Below are positions 51,850 to 60,639 of a stretch of DNA of 64,000 nt, piece after piece. The first letter of the stretch is position 1. The number at the start of each line of letters is the position of its first letter. The translations under genes and the position numbers were made by a program. Below the pieces are notes generated by a model that did not search any database, was not told where the DNA came from, and saw nothing but the letters and a program-made list of their open reading frames with translations. The stretch is from Microlunatus parietis (GTDB taxonomy: Bacteria; Actinomycetota; Actinomycetes; Propionibacteriales; Propionibacteriaceae), in NCBI RefSeq assembly GCF_013407955.1, contig NZ_JACCBU010000001.1, positions 6,510,001-6,574,000 on the forward strand. Direction: 5' to 3'.

Positions 51850-54097
51850 GTTGATCAACAACGGTACGGCCACCGAAGGGACCGACCGGATCGAGCTCGA
51901 GATCGGCGGGATGACCTGCGCCGCCTGCGCCACCCGGATCGAGAAGAAGCTGAACCGGCTCGACGGTGCGACAGCGATCGTCAACTATGCGACCGAGCGG
52001 GCCGTGGTCACCGGGCTCACCGCGGACCGGGCGCCGGACGTCGTCGACGCGGTACGGAAGGCGGGCTACACCGCCGACGTCATCCCGGCCGACACCGGCG
52101 CCGACCGGTACGAGAGCAGCCGGCCGGACCGGGTCGGCATGCTGCGCCGCCGGCTGGCCGTCGCGGCCATCCTCACTCTGCCGCTGGGCAACCTCACCAT
52201 CGCCCTGGCGCTGGTGCCCGGGCTGCGCTTCCCGTACTGGGAATGGCTGTGCGTGCTGATCGCGATCCCGGTGGTGTTCTGGTGCGCCTGGCCGTTCCAC
52301 CGGGCCACCCTGCGCAACCTGGCGCACCGCTCGTTCAGCATGGACACGCTGGTCTCGCTCGGCGTGTTGTCGGCGTTCGGCTGGTCGGTGGTTTCCTTGA
52401 TCACCGGGTCGCCCGATGACCGCGGCTATTGGCTCGGGTACGGGATCACGCCGGCCGGCGCCGATTCGATCTATCTCGAGGTTGCCGCCGCAGTCACCAC
52501 GTTCCTGCTCACCGGCCGCTATTTCGAGGCGCGGGCCCGGCGGTCCGCCGCGGACGTGCTGGGTGCGCTGAACCGGCTGGCGGCGAACCGGGTCCGGGTG
52601 GTCCGCGACGGCGAGGAACGGGTGATTGACGTCGCCGAGCTCCGGGTCGGCGAGACGTTCGCCGTGCGTCCGGGGGAGACCATCGCCGCCGACGGTACGG
52701 TGCTCGACGGCGCCTCCTCGATCGAGGTGTCGATGATGACCGGCGAGCCGCTGCCGGTGGAGGCGACCGCCGGCTCGACGGTGCTGGGCGGCACGATCAA
52801 CCTGACCGGCCGGATGTTGATCAAGGCCGACCGGGTGGGGGAGCAGACCCAGCTGGCCCAGATGGCGGTGCTGGCCGAGCAGGCGCAGGCCCGCAAGGCG
52901 CGGGTGCAGCGGCTGGTGGACCGAGTCGTCGCCGTGTTCGTCCCAGCGGTGTTGATCATCGCGGCGTTGACGCTGGCCGGCTGGTTGATCACGGGCTCGG
53001 GTGTCCGGGAGGCGGCCAGCGCCGCGATCTCGGTGTTGATCATCGCCTGTCCGTGCGCGCTCGGACTGGCCACGCCGACCGCGCTGATGGTCGGCGTCGG
53101 CCGGGCCGGCCAGCTGGGCATCGTGATCAAGGGACCGGACGCGCTGGAGGCCAGTGGCGAGATCGACACCGTGGTGCTGGACAAGACCGGCACGCTGACC
53201 GAGGGATCGGTCGCCGTCCGTTCGGTACGGATCGTCGGCGACCTCGCCGAGCCGGACGTGGTCCGGCTGGCCGCCGCCACCGAACGGCACTCCGAGCATC
53301 CGGTCGGGGCCGCGATCGCGGCGCTGGCCGATCCCGACGCACCGGAGCCGGCGGTGACCGACTTCGCCGCCGAACCGGGCCTGGGCGCCCGGGCGGCGGT
53401 GGACGGACGGCGGGTGGTGATCGGCAACGCCAAGCTGATGGAACGGTCCGGGATCGCGGTGCCCGAGGCGGCCGGCGAGGCGCTGGCGACGGCCGAGTCC
53501 GAGGGACAGACGGCCGTCCTGGTCGCGGTCGACGACGCGGTGGTCGCGGTGCTCGGGCTCGCCGACACGCTCCGCGACTCGGCCGCCGAGGCGGTCGCCG
53601 AACTCCGCCGGCTCGGCCTGACCACGGTGCTGCTGACCGGCGACAACGAGCGCGCGGCCAACGCCGTCGGCACGGCGATCGGCGTCGACGCGGTGATCGC
53701 GGACGTGCTGCCGACCCAGAAGGCGGCCGCCATCGAGTCCCTGCAGGCCGGCGGCGCGAAGGTCGCCATGGTCGGCGACGGGATCAACGACGCCACCGCG
53801 CTGGCCACGGCCGACCTCGGGCTGGCCGTGATCAACGGCACCGACATCGCGCTCCGGTCGGCGGACCTGATCCTGGTCCGGCGCCACCTCGGCGTGATCC
53901 CGGACGCGATCGAGCTGTCCCGGCGCACGCTGAAGACGATCCGGGGCAACCTGATCTGGGCCTTCGGCTACAACATCGCCGCCATTCCCTTGGCCGCCGC
54001 GGGCTGGCTGAACCCGTTGATCGCCGGCGTCGCGATGTCGCTGTCGTCGATCTTCGTGGTCACCAACAGCCTGCGCCTGCGCAACTTCCGATCATGA
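51836..54097 (+). CDS. copA: Copper-translocating P1B-type ATPase
   Basis: A 753-residue ATPase. One N-terminal heavy-metal-associated domain has GMTCAAC (about residues 25-31). The membrane motif is ACPCALG, the phosphorylation site DKTGT, the nucleotide-binding HP motif SEHP and the hinge GDGINDATALA. The intramembrane CPC motif is that of Cu(I)-exporting pumps. It would pump Cu(I) out of the cytosol or hand it to extracytoplasmic enzymes. It is coupled to CopD-CtaG and overlaps the next gene by 4 bases. TTG Leu codons stand before ATC four times within 220 bases here. Confidence 0.96.
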   Translation: MTGTELINNGTATEGTDRIELEIGGMTCAACATRIEKKLNRLDGATAIVNYATERAVVTGLTADRAPDVVDAVRKAGYTADVIPADTGADRYESSRPDRVGMLRRRLAVAAILTLPLGNLTIALALVPGLRFPYWEWLCVLIAIPVVFWCAWPFHRATLRNLAHRSFSMDTLVSLGVLSAFGWSVVSLITGSPDDRGYWLGYGITPAGADSIYLEVAAAVTTFLLTGRYFEARARRSAADVLGALNRLAANRVRVVRDGEERVIDVAELRVGETFAVRPGETIAADGTVLDGASSIEVSMMTGEPLPVEATAGSTVLGGTINLTGRMLIKADRVGEQTQLAQMAVLAEQAQARKARVQRLVDRVVAVFVPAVLIIAALTLAGWLITGSGVREAASAAISVLIIACPCALGLATPTALMVGVGRAGQLGIVIKGPDALEASGEIDTVVLDKTGTLTEGSVAVRSVRIVGDLAEPDVVRLAAATERHSEHPVGAAIAALADPDAPEPAVTDFAAEPGLGARAAVDGRRVVIGNAKLMERSGIAVPEAAGEALATAESEGQTAVLVAVDDAVVAVLGLADTLRDSAAEAVAELRRLGLTTVLLTGDNERAANAVGTAIGVDAVIADVLPTQKAAAIESLQAGGAKVAMVGDGINDATALATADLGLAVINGTDIALRSADLILVRRHLGVIPDAIELSRRTLKTIRGNLIWAFGYNIAAIPLAAAGWLNPLIAGVAMSLSSIFVVTNSLRLRNFRS

Positions 54098-54615
54098 TCG
54101 ACGCCTGGGCGATCACCGTGATCTCCGTGGCCGTGGCGGCCTACGGGGTGCTCCGGCTGCTCCGTCCGTGGGGCTGCGCGGGCCGCACCGGGGTGATCTC
54201 CCAGCTGCTGCACGTGATCATGGCCGTGGCCATGATCGCCATGGTCTGGCTGCCCCAGCCGGCCTGGTCGGGCTGGCTGCAGCTGACCGGGTTCGCGCTG
54301 GCCGGCGTCTGGTATCTCCTGCCCCGGGTCCGGTGCAGCGGCGACCGGGAGACCTGGCCGACCCACGCGGTGATGATGTTCGGGATGTCCTGGATGTCCC
54401 TCGTCATGATCATCCGCCCGCCGGGGCCGATCGCCTCGCTGGCCGGGATCGCCGTCCTGGTGGCGTTCCTGGCGGTCGGCAGTCGCCAGGCCGTCGCCCT
54501 CGCGGGACCGCTGGTCCGGCGGCACGGGCGGCGGGTCGCCGACCGGTCCGCGACCGTTGCGATGGTGCTCGGCATGATCATCATGACCGTACCCATGCTT
54601 GCCGTGTCGACCTGA
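54094..54615 (+). CDS. DUF5134-like Met-rich membrane protein
   Basis: A 173-residue protein with about five helices. A segment THAVMMFGMSWMSLVMII packs one His and five Met into 18 residues, and a further HVIMAVAMIAMVWL lies near residue 40. This Met/His pattern is typical of copper-handling membrane proteins and matches DUF5134 proteins as I know them. The start ATG overlaps the copA stop in ATGA, so it is the third gene in the copper operon. The exact role is unknown; copper chaperoning in the membrane is an inference. Confidence 0.8.
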   Translation: MIDAWAITVISVAVAAYGVLRLLRPWGCAGRTGVISQLLHVIMAVAMIAMVWLPQPAWSGWLQLTGFALAGVWYLLPRVRCSGDRETWPTHAVMMFGMSWMSLVMIIRPPGPIASLAGIAVLVAFLAVGSRQAVALAGPLVRRHGRRVADRSATVAMVLGMIIMTVPMLAVST

Positions 54616-54624
54616 GCGCAGATC

Positions 54625-54645
54625 GATTCTACAAGTTGTAGAATC
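54625..54645. promoter_or_regulatory. Perfect BlaI/CopY-type operator before ycnI
   Basis: GATTCTACAA (54625-54634) and TTGTAGAATC (54636-54645) form a perfect palindrome around one G. The inner part TACA-AGT-TGTA resembles the TACA-N2-TGTA sites of BlaI and CopY but with a 3-base spacer. It contains the same TTCTACAAGT as 49811-49820. It lies 36 bases before the ycnI start. Confidence 0.8.
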
Positions 54646-54681
54646 ATCGGCGTTCGGACCAGCGAAACGAGGAAGACCGTG

Positions 54682-55350
54682 ATGCGACCTGTTGTCCCCG
54701 CCGTGATCGGCGGATTCCTGCTCCTGCTGCTCGGCGCGACACCGGCCGGCGCCCATGTCTCGGTCAGTGCCGAGCGCGCCGTCGCGGGGGAGTACGCCGT
54801 GCTGACGTTCGCCGTACCCCATGGTTGTGAAGGTTCGCCGACGACCAAGATCGCGATCAAGATCCCGGAGTCGATCACCACGACCAAGCCCACCGTCGTC
54901 GCCGACTGGAAGGCCGAGGTGGTCCGGGCCAAGGTGGCCGAGCCGAGGACCGACAGCCACGGGAACACCGTCACGGAGCGGGTCGACCAGGTCGTCTACA
55001 CCGCCGAGCAGCCGCTGCCCGACGAACTCCGGCAGACGTTCCAGGTCCAGGTCAAGCTGCCCGACGACGCGGCCGGCACGACGCTCGCGTTCCCGACCGT
55101 GCAGACCTGCACCGAGGGCGAGACGGCCTGGATCCAGGTGCCCGCCGCCGGGCAGGACCCGGACACTCTGGAGACGCCCGCCCCGGCCCTCGAGGTGACC
55201 GGCCCGGAACCGGCCGCCGCACCGGAGTCGGCTGAGAACCGTGACTCGTCGTCGCTCGCCTGGACCGGCCCGGCCGGACTGGTGGCCGGTCTGCTCGGGC
55301 TCGCGGCCGGCGGCTACGCCCTGATCAGGACCAGGCGGTCGTCGTCCTGA
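54682..55350 (+). CDS. YcnI-family copper-binding protein with possible LAxTG sortase signal
   Basis: A 222-residue exported protein of the YcnI/DUF1775 family. The signal peptide ends GAH, leaving His25 as the probable first mature residue, the family copper ligand, with Trp150 in ETAWIQVP the second. At the C-terminus LAWTG (55255-55269) is followed by a hydrophobic helix and RTRRSSS, which fits a class E sortase signal, so it may be linked to the cell wall. The start is ATG 54682, or GTG 54679, after GAGGAAG. A BlaI-type operator lies upstream. Its stop overlaps the next gene frame. Confidence 0.88.
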   Translation: MRPVVPAVIGGFLLLLLGATPAGAHVSVSAERAVAGEYAVLTFAVPHGCEGSPTTKIAIKIPESITTTKPTVVADWKAEVVRAKVAEPRTDSHGNTVTERVDQVVYTAEQPLPDELRQTFQVQVKLPDDAAGTTLAFPTVQTCTEGETAWIQVPAAGQDPDTLETPAPALEVTGPEPAAAPESAENRDSSSLAWTGPAGLVAGLLGLAAGGYALIRTRRSSS

Positions 55351-56972
55351 CCGTTCTCCGCCGCGCGCCCCTCCGTTGGCTGAGCGCGCTCCTGCTGGCC
55401 GGGGTCAGTGTGATCGTCACCGCAACGCCGGCGGCGGCGCATGCCCGGCTGCTCGGCACCGACCCGGCCGAGGACGCCGTCGTCGCGACCCGGCCGGAGG
55501 CGGTCCGGCTGACCTTCGACCAGCCGGTCCGCCCGATCGACGGCGGGACCGTGCTGTACGCGGCGGACCGGCCGCCCCGGACGCTGCCCGCGACGGCCGA
55601 CGGCAACGAGCTCCGGGTCGCCCTGCCCGGAGACCTCGGGCCCGGCACCTATCTGCTCGGCTGGCGGGCCGGTTCGCAGGACTCGCACCCGATCTCCGGC
55701 GTACTCGAGTTCTCCATCGGACACCGCGGCCCGCCGCCGGCCGGACCCCAGGCTGACCCGGCCGCCGTCGCCGAGCCGTTCCGGATCGCCGCCCAGGCCG
55801 CCGCGTACCTCGGGCTGCTCCTCGCGATCGGCCTCGCCGTCTTCGACCTCATCGCCACGACGCTGCTGCGCCGGGACGGCGGGCCCCACCGCACCGGGGA
55901 GGCCAGACTGCGGCACCGGCTCGAGTTCGGCGGTGGTGCCCTCGGCCTGGCCGGCTGGATCGGTGTCGCCGTGATCACGGGTCGCACCGGTGCGCCGCTG
56001 GTGCCCGCCCTCGGCTCCGTCCTGCTCGCGGCCGCCGGGCTCGGCCTGCTCGCCGTCGCTCCGGACCGGAGCAGCCGGGCCGGCCGGCTGCTGGTCGGCG
56101 CCGGTGCCGTCGTGGCCGCCGCCGCCGCGCTGCCGCTGGGTCACGGCGCAGCCAAGGGCCCTGTCTGGCTGATGCTGCCGGCCGACCTGCTGCACATCCT
56201 CACCGGCGCCCTCTGGCTCGGCGGCCTGGCTGGGCTGGTGATCCTGCTCGGCTCCGCCCGGCTCCGCTCGCCGGCGGTCTCCGCCGCGCTGTCGTACGCG
56301 AAAGTGCTGGACCGGTTCTCGATCCTCGCCGCGGCCGCGCTGGTGCTGCTGGCGGCCACCGGCGTCGTGCAGACGCTGCTGATCCTGCCCGAGCCGCGGT
56401 CGCTGATCGACACCGGTTATGGCCGGGTGCTGCTGGTCAAGATCGGGCTGACCGCCGTCGCGGCCGCCCTCGCCGCCGGCCACCACTACCGGATGCTGCC
56501 CCGGATCCGGGAGGCCCGGACCGGGACCGCGGCCCTCCGCCGGCTGCGGCGCGGCGCGCTCAACGAGGCGGCGATCCTCGTCCTCGCGGTGATCACCGCG
56601 GGCGTCCTGGTCGGGCTCAGTCCGGTGCCGGCCGCGCCCCGTCCGCCGGTACGGGACTTCACCGTTCATCTCGATCTGATCACGGTCCGCGGACACATCG
56701 ATCCTGGGCGGGTCGGCGGGAACGTGGTCGAACTGACGATCGTTGACCGCGCGGGGCGTCAAACCCGGACCGTCGAGAATCCTCGACTCCGGGCCATCCA
56801 TCGGGCATCCGGATTGGGACCGATTGACGGTACGACCTCGCCGGCCGCGGCGGGGTCGTACCGCGCTTCCCTCGACCTCCCGCTCGCCGGGACCTGGCGG
56901 TTCGAGATCTCCGCCCGGACCTCCACCTTCGCGGAGCCAGTGGCCGCCGTCGACGTCGAGATCGCCCCATGA
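55347..56972 (+). CDS. CopC-CopD fusion copper protein
   Basis: A protein of about 541 residues if it starts at CTG 55347, which overlaps the ycnI stop as CTGA and gives a complete signal peptide (LRRAPLRWLSALLLAGVSVIVTATPAAAHA). GTG 55410 is the next in-frame start but cuts the signal short. Residues after it form CopC (AHARLLGTDPAEDAVV, SQDSHPISGVLEFSIG), followed by eight or so CopD helices and a C-terminal YtkA-like domain. CopC binds copper outside the membrane and CopD moves it inward. It shares the second BlaI-type promoter with ycnI. Confidence 0.9.
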   Translation: MTVLRRAPLRWLSALLLAGVSVIVTATPAAAHARLLGTDPAEDAVVATRPEAVRLTFDQPVRPIDGGTVLYAADRPPRTLPATADGNELRVALPGDLGPGTYLLGWRAGSQDSHPISGVLEFSIGHRGPPPAGPQADPAAVAEPFRIAAQAAAYLGLLLAIGLAVFDLIATTLLRRDGGPHRTGEARLRHRLEFGGGALGLAGWIGVAVITGRTGAPLVPALGSVLLAAAGLGLLAVAPDRSSRAGRLLVGAGAVVAAAAALPLGHGAAKGPVWLMLPADLLHILTGALWLGGLAGLVILLGSARLRSPAVSAALSYAKVLDRFSILAAAALVLLAATGVVQTLLILPEPRSLIDTGYGRVLLVKIGLTAVAAALAAGHHYRMLPRIREARTGTAALRRLRRGALNEAAILVLAVITAGVLVGLSPVPAAPRPPVRDFTVHLDLITVRGHIDPGRVGGNVVELTIVDRAGRQTRTVENPRLRAIHRASGLGPIDGTTSPAAAGSYRASLDLPLAGTWRFEISARTSTFAEPVAAVDVEIAP

Positions 56973-57070
56973 CACAGGAACTCACAGGTTGGCCGTGCGC
57001 CGGAGCCGGCGGGGCCACGGCCGCGGCATTGTTAGGCTTCGAGCGTACGAAGACGAAAGGTTGACATCAG

Positions 57071-57841
57071 ATGGCGTCGGTGAAGGCGAAGTCACAGTCC
57101 GGGGGGTCCAAGAAGTCCGCCCGCGAACTGGCCAAGGCGCAGGCCGCCGCGGCTCAGAAGCGCGGTCGGCTGACCCAGATCATCGTGATCGCCGCCGTCG
57201 CCCTGGTGGTGATCGGCATCATCGGCTCGGCCGTGATCATCTCCGTGGTGACCCAGAACGACCGACGGCCGAGCGCCAACACCACGATCACGGTGGCCGG
57301 ACGGGAGCTCCCGCTTATCGTCGACGGGACCGCGATCCGGATCGGGCCGGCCGACGCCAAGGTCACCATCGACATGTATTACGACTACTCGTGCCCGCAC
57401 TGCAAGGAGTACGACGCCGCCACCGCGAAGACGTACGAGCAGTTGCTGGGCGAGGGGAATCTCGCGATCAACTTCCGCCCGATCCAGTTCCAGTCGCAGT
57501 ACGGCCAGACCGCGGGCAACGCCAGCGCCGCCGTCGTCGCGTACCAGCCGGCCGACTGGCTGGCCTTCCACTCGGCCCTGTTCGTCAACCACACCGAGCA
57601 GACCGACATCTGGCAGAACGCCGACTTCAAGGCCTTCGCCGAGCAGAACGGCGTGACCAATCCCGAAGCGCTGAAGGCGATCGAGGACGGCAAGTACAGT
57701 TCCTGGATCACCGGCAACACCGGTGAGGCGGTCAAGGCCGGTGTCCAGGGCACCCCGACCGTCATCATCAACGGCGAGAAGTCGGAACTGCTGGTCGGGC
57801 AGCAGCTGATCGACAAGGTGCATCAGTTGGCCGGAGCCTGA
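57071..57841 (+). CDS. DsbA-family thiol-disulfide protein
   Basis: A 256-residue protein. A Lys/Ala-rich N-terminus precedes one membrane anchor (about residues 35-60). The exported thioredoxin-like domain has CPHC (Cys108, Cys111) in DMYYDYSCPHCKEYD and the cis-Pro in GVQGTPTVIINGE. It introduces disulfides into exported proteins. The start is preceded by GAAAGG. The VKOR gene begins 2 bases after the stop, so the pair forms a complete oxidation system. Confidence 0.93.
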   Translation: MASVKAKSQSGGSKKSARELAKAQAAAAQKRGRLTQIIVIAAVALVVIGIIGSAVIISVVTQNDRRPSANTTITVAGRELPLIVDGTAIRIGPADAKVTIDMYYDYSCPHCKEYDAATAKTYEQLLGEGNLAINFRPIQFQSQYGQTAGNASAAVVAYQPADWLAFHSALFVNHTEQTDIWQNADFKAFAEQNGVTNPEALKAIEDGKYSSWITGNTGEAVKAGVQGTPTVIINGEKSELLVGQQLIDKVHQLAGA

Positions 57842-57843
57842 TC

Positions 57844-58488
57844 ATGGTCGCGGTGAGTTCGCCCGAGACCGGCCAGGCCGAAGAGACGGCCGGGGGCCGG
57901 TCGCTGGCGTACCCGCTGCTGTTGATCATCGCCGGCGCGCTGGGCTTCATCGCCTCGATGGCGCTGACCATCGAGCGGCTGCACCTGCTGGAGGACCCGG
58001 AAGCCAGGCTGTTTTGCGACGTCAACCCGTTCGTCGCCTGCGGTCCCGTGATGACCTCCGCGGCCGGCTCGCTGTTCGGCTTTCCCAACCCACTGCTCGG
58101 GATCGGCGGCTTCGCGGTCGTGATCACCCTCGGCGCGGGCCTGCTGGCCGGCGCCCGGTTCGCGCCCTGGTACCGGATCAGCTTCGCTGTGGGTACGGTG
58201 CTCGCCGGCGTCTTCATCACCTGGCTGCAGACCCAGAGCCTGTACGTGATCGGCAAGCTCTGCCCCTGGTGCATGCTGGTCTGGCTGGTCACCATCCCGA
58301 TCGTCGCCACCACGGTCGTCCGTACCCTGGCCGACGGGTCGCTGGGGGACAAGGCCCAGGCGATCGGGCAGCGGCTCGACGCCTTCAAGATCACGATCAT
58401 CGCGGTCTGGTACCTGCTCGTGATCGCCGCGATCGGCCTCCGCTTCTACCGCGAGTTCGCCCTCTACTTCTTCCATATCGCCCTCTGA
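57844..58488 (+). CDS. Vitamin K epoxide reductase (VKOR) family protein
   Basis: A 214-residue membrane protein with four to five helices. The active-site pair is CPWC (Cys140, Cys143), and the loop pair is Cys58 and Cys66 in FCDVNPFVACG; a conserved Ser/Thr region lies between. Bacterial VKOR takes electrons from DsbA and passes them to a quinone. It is directly after the DsbA-type gene and should recycle it. Confidence 0.94.
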   Translation: MVAVSSPETGQAEETAGGRSLAYPLLLIIAGALGFIASMALTIERLHLLEDPEARLFCDVNPFVACGPVMTSAAGSLFGFPNPLLGIGGFAVVITLGAGLLAGARFAPWYRISFAVGTVLAGVFITWLQTQSLYVIGKLCPWCMLVWLVTIPIVATTVVRTLADGSLGDKAQAIGQRLDAFKITIIAVWYLLVIAAIGLRFYREFALYFFHIAL

Positions 58489-58545
58489 GCCCAAAGTTCG
58501 GGCACGGTTCCGCCGACCGGGCGGACCGGGCGCGTTGGGTGTCCC

Positions 58546-58595
58546 TTGACCTCGGACGACTGTTCCTCCTACGATCGTGCAATCGATTGCACGAT
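58546..58595 (+). promoter_or_regulatory. Promoter with LacI-type operator
   Basis: TTGACC (58546-58551) and TACGAT (58570-58575) are spaced 18 bases. ATCGTGCAATC (58574-58584) and GATTGCACGAT (58585-58595) form a perfect 22-base palindrome over the -10 end and expected start, with the GCAATCGATTGC centre typical of LacI-family sites. The target is the beta-helix gene 32 bases downstream. No LacI-family gene is in the window. Confidence 0.78.
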
Positions 58596-58626
58596 TCCTG
58601 AGTGAGCGTGCGAGGAGGGCCTCCCG

Positions 58627-60261
58627 ATGAAGCCGAGACCACCCGTCACCTTGATCACCGCCGCCGTGCTGCTGTCGGCCATGATCACGATCGCGCCGGC
58701 CGCGCACGCGGAGACGCCAGGCCGCACCTTCTACGTCGACGCCGGGGGCGGCTCCGACGACGCGTCCGGCCGGAATCCCCGGGCCGCCTGGGCGACCACC
58801 GAGCGGGTGAACGAGGCCACCTTCCGGCCGGGTGACCGGGTGCTGTTCCGGGCCGGCGACACCTGGTCCGGCAACATCGTCATCGACGACTCCGGCCGGG
58901 CGGACGCCCCGATCGTCGTCGGGGCGTACGGGAACGGCCCGCGACCGCGGATCGACGGATCGTTCGCCGCGGACGCCGAGCTGGCCGCGACCGTTCTGAT
59001 CCACAACGCCGAGCACGTTCAGGTGCGCGATCTCGAACTCACCAACGACGCCGACGACCAGGGCCTGCGGAACGGACTGCTGGTCGCCGTCGACGAACCC
59101 GCCCAGCCCGTCTACTCGGGCTATCTGATCGACAATCTCCACATCCACGACGTCGCCGGCCTGATCGTCCCCGACGGCAACGACGGCAAGCGTTCGGGCG
59201 GCATCGGCTTCGCGCTCGACGGCCGGCAGCACACGGACGGCTCGTGGCGGATCGGCCGGTTCGACAAGATCACGATCACCGACAACGTGATCGAACATGT
59301 CGACCAGACGGGCCTGTGGCTGGACAGCAACTTGCGCAACAAGGAGTTGACCCCCGGCACCGATGATGTCTACCGCGGCTACACCTGGGAGCAGGTGGCC
59401 TGGACCGGTGTCGAGATCGGCTGGAATCGGATCCTGGACACGGGGAAGAACGGCGTGATCATCCGGATGGCCGACGGCGGATCGTTCCACCACAACGAGG
59501 TCGGCTACACCAGCGACCGGGTCGCCTCGGGCAACTCCGTCTTCACCGTCAGCGTGCACCGCTTCGTCGTCGAATGGAACGAGGTTCACCACAACCTGTC
59601 CCACGACGCGATGGACGGCGCCGCGCTCGACCCCGACCTCGACTCCCCGCGCACCGTGTGGCGCTACAACTACAGCCACGACAACAACTACGGGCTGATC
59701 ACGCTGTGCACCCGGCCGACCGACGCCGGGATCGAGGTCACCCGCAACCTCGAGATCGGCGGCAAGGGCCGGCTGCTCAACATCAACTACGGCTTCACCG
59801 GCGTCACGTTCGACCGCAACGCGCTGTGGGCCCGGCCGGTTCCCGACGTCGAGTATCCGGACACCCATCCCGACTACGTCAATCCCGACCGGGAGATCGC
59901 CGGCGGCTATCCGCAGCTGATCTGGGAGACCCACGAGCGATCGGGTACGAACTTCGAGGCCGAACAGACCTACCAGTTCACCAGGAACGCCTTCTACAAC
60001 GAAGCCGAGACCGCGACCTTCTACCTGAATCCGAACGACGAGACCTCCCGGCGCACGACGAACCGGACCCATCGGGACAACGTGTTCTACGGCCTCTGGC
60101 CGGGCGACGGTTCCGGTGATCCGATCGCCCAAGGATTCGACCGCCGCGGCGCGACGCCACCCCGGCACTGGATCGCGAACACGATCGGCGACCAGGCCTA
60201 CGCCTTCTGGCGCCCATCGATCGAGGGCCGGCCCAACCCCCGCGTGGGACCGCGTTCGTGA
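58627..60261 (+). CDS. Secreted right-handed beta-helix protein
   Basis: A 544-residue exported protein with a Sec signal (LITAAVLLSAMITIAPAAHAE, about residues 9-29). The body is a parallel beta-helix: YVDAGGGSDDASGRNPRAAWATTERVN opens the fold, and repeats such as GVIIRMADGGSFHHNEVGY and VWRYNYSHDNNYGLI follow. Such proteins are polysaccharide lyases or hydrolases or related binding proteins; no catalytic signature could be firmly placed. The start follows GAGGAGG. A LacI-type operator suggests sugar induction. Confidence 0.82.
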   Translation: MKPRPPVTLITAAVLLSAMITIAPAAHAETPGRTFYVDAGGGSDDASGRNPRAAWATTERVNEATFRPGDRVLFRAGDTWSGNIVIDDSGRADAPIVVGAYGNGPRPRIDGSFAADAELAATVLIHNAEHVQVRDLELTNDADDQGLRNGLLVAVDEPAQPVYSGYLIDNLHIHDVAGLIVPDGNDGKRSGGIGFALDGRQHTDGSWRIGRFDKITITDNVIEHVDQTGLWLDSNLRNKELTPGTDDVYRGYTWEQVAWTGVEIGWNRILDTGKNGVIIRMADGGSFHHNEVGYTSDRVASGNSVFTVSVHRFVVEWNEVHHNLSHDAMDGAALDPDLDSPRTVWRYNYSHDNNYGLITLCTRPTDAGIEVTRNLEIGGKGRLLNINYGFTGVTFDRNALWARPVPDVEYPDTHPDYVNPDREIAGGYPQLIWETHERSGTNFEAEQTYQFTRNAFYNEAETATFYLNPNDETSRRTTNRTHRDNVFYGLWPGDGSGDPIAQGFDRRGATPPRHWIANTIGDQAYAFWRPSIEGRPNPRVGPRS

Positions 60262-60331
60262 CCGGTCCCGGGAGCAGCGGCGGAATCGTCCACGCTCAGC
60301 GGCCGCCGAGGCCCGGAAGGGCGACCGTTTC

Positions 60332-60585
60332 GGTATCCGCGACCCTTGCCCTGATCCGCGACTGTTGTACCGGTCGCGGATGCGTGTAACGGTCGCGGGT
60401 GGTTCCGGGCGAGGTCGGCATCCGCGTGGGGCTGGGTTCGCGGTCGGTCCGGGGGCCCGAGGGCCCGGACGGCGGCTACCGCTCGCCGCCGCCAGGAATC
60501 CGCGCTTGGCCGCGACTGTTCGTAGCATCCGCGACCGACGCACGAGTCGCGGATGCGTGTAACGGTCGCGGACGGGTTCTGAGCG
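60332..60585. repeat. Palindromic repeat pair B
   Basis: Two copies of the roughly 70-base repeat seen at 29386-29650 lie at about 60332-60400 and 60509-60585. Both contain TCGCGGATGCGTGTAACGGT then CGCGG. The spacing of the copies in each pair is similar, about 180-190 bases, and both pairs lie between convergent genes. The sequences between the copies differ. Confidence 0.75.
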
Positions 60586-60639
60586 GGCGGTGATCTCGGG
60601 GCGATCGTCACGCCGGAGGGTCTGGGTGCGTGATCAAGG

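Noticed and set aside
57823..60543. Minus-strand frame of 906 codons spanning VKOR and the beta-helix gene
   Set aside because: It crosses two genes and a promoter and has no recognisable domain.
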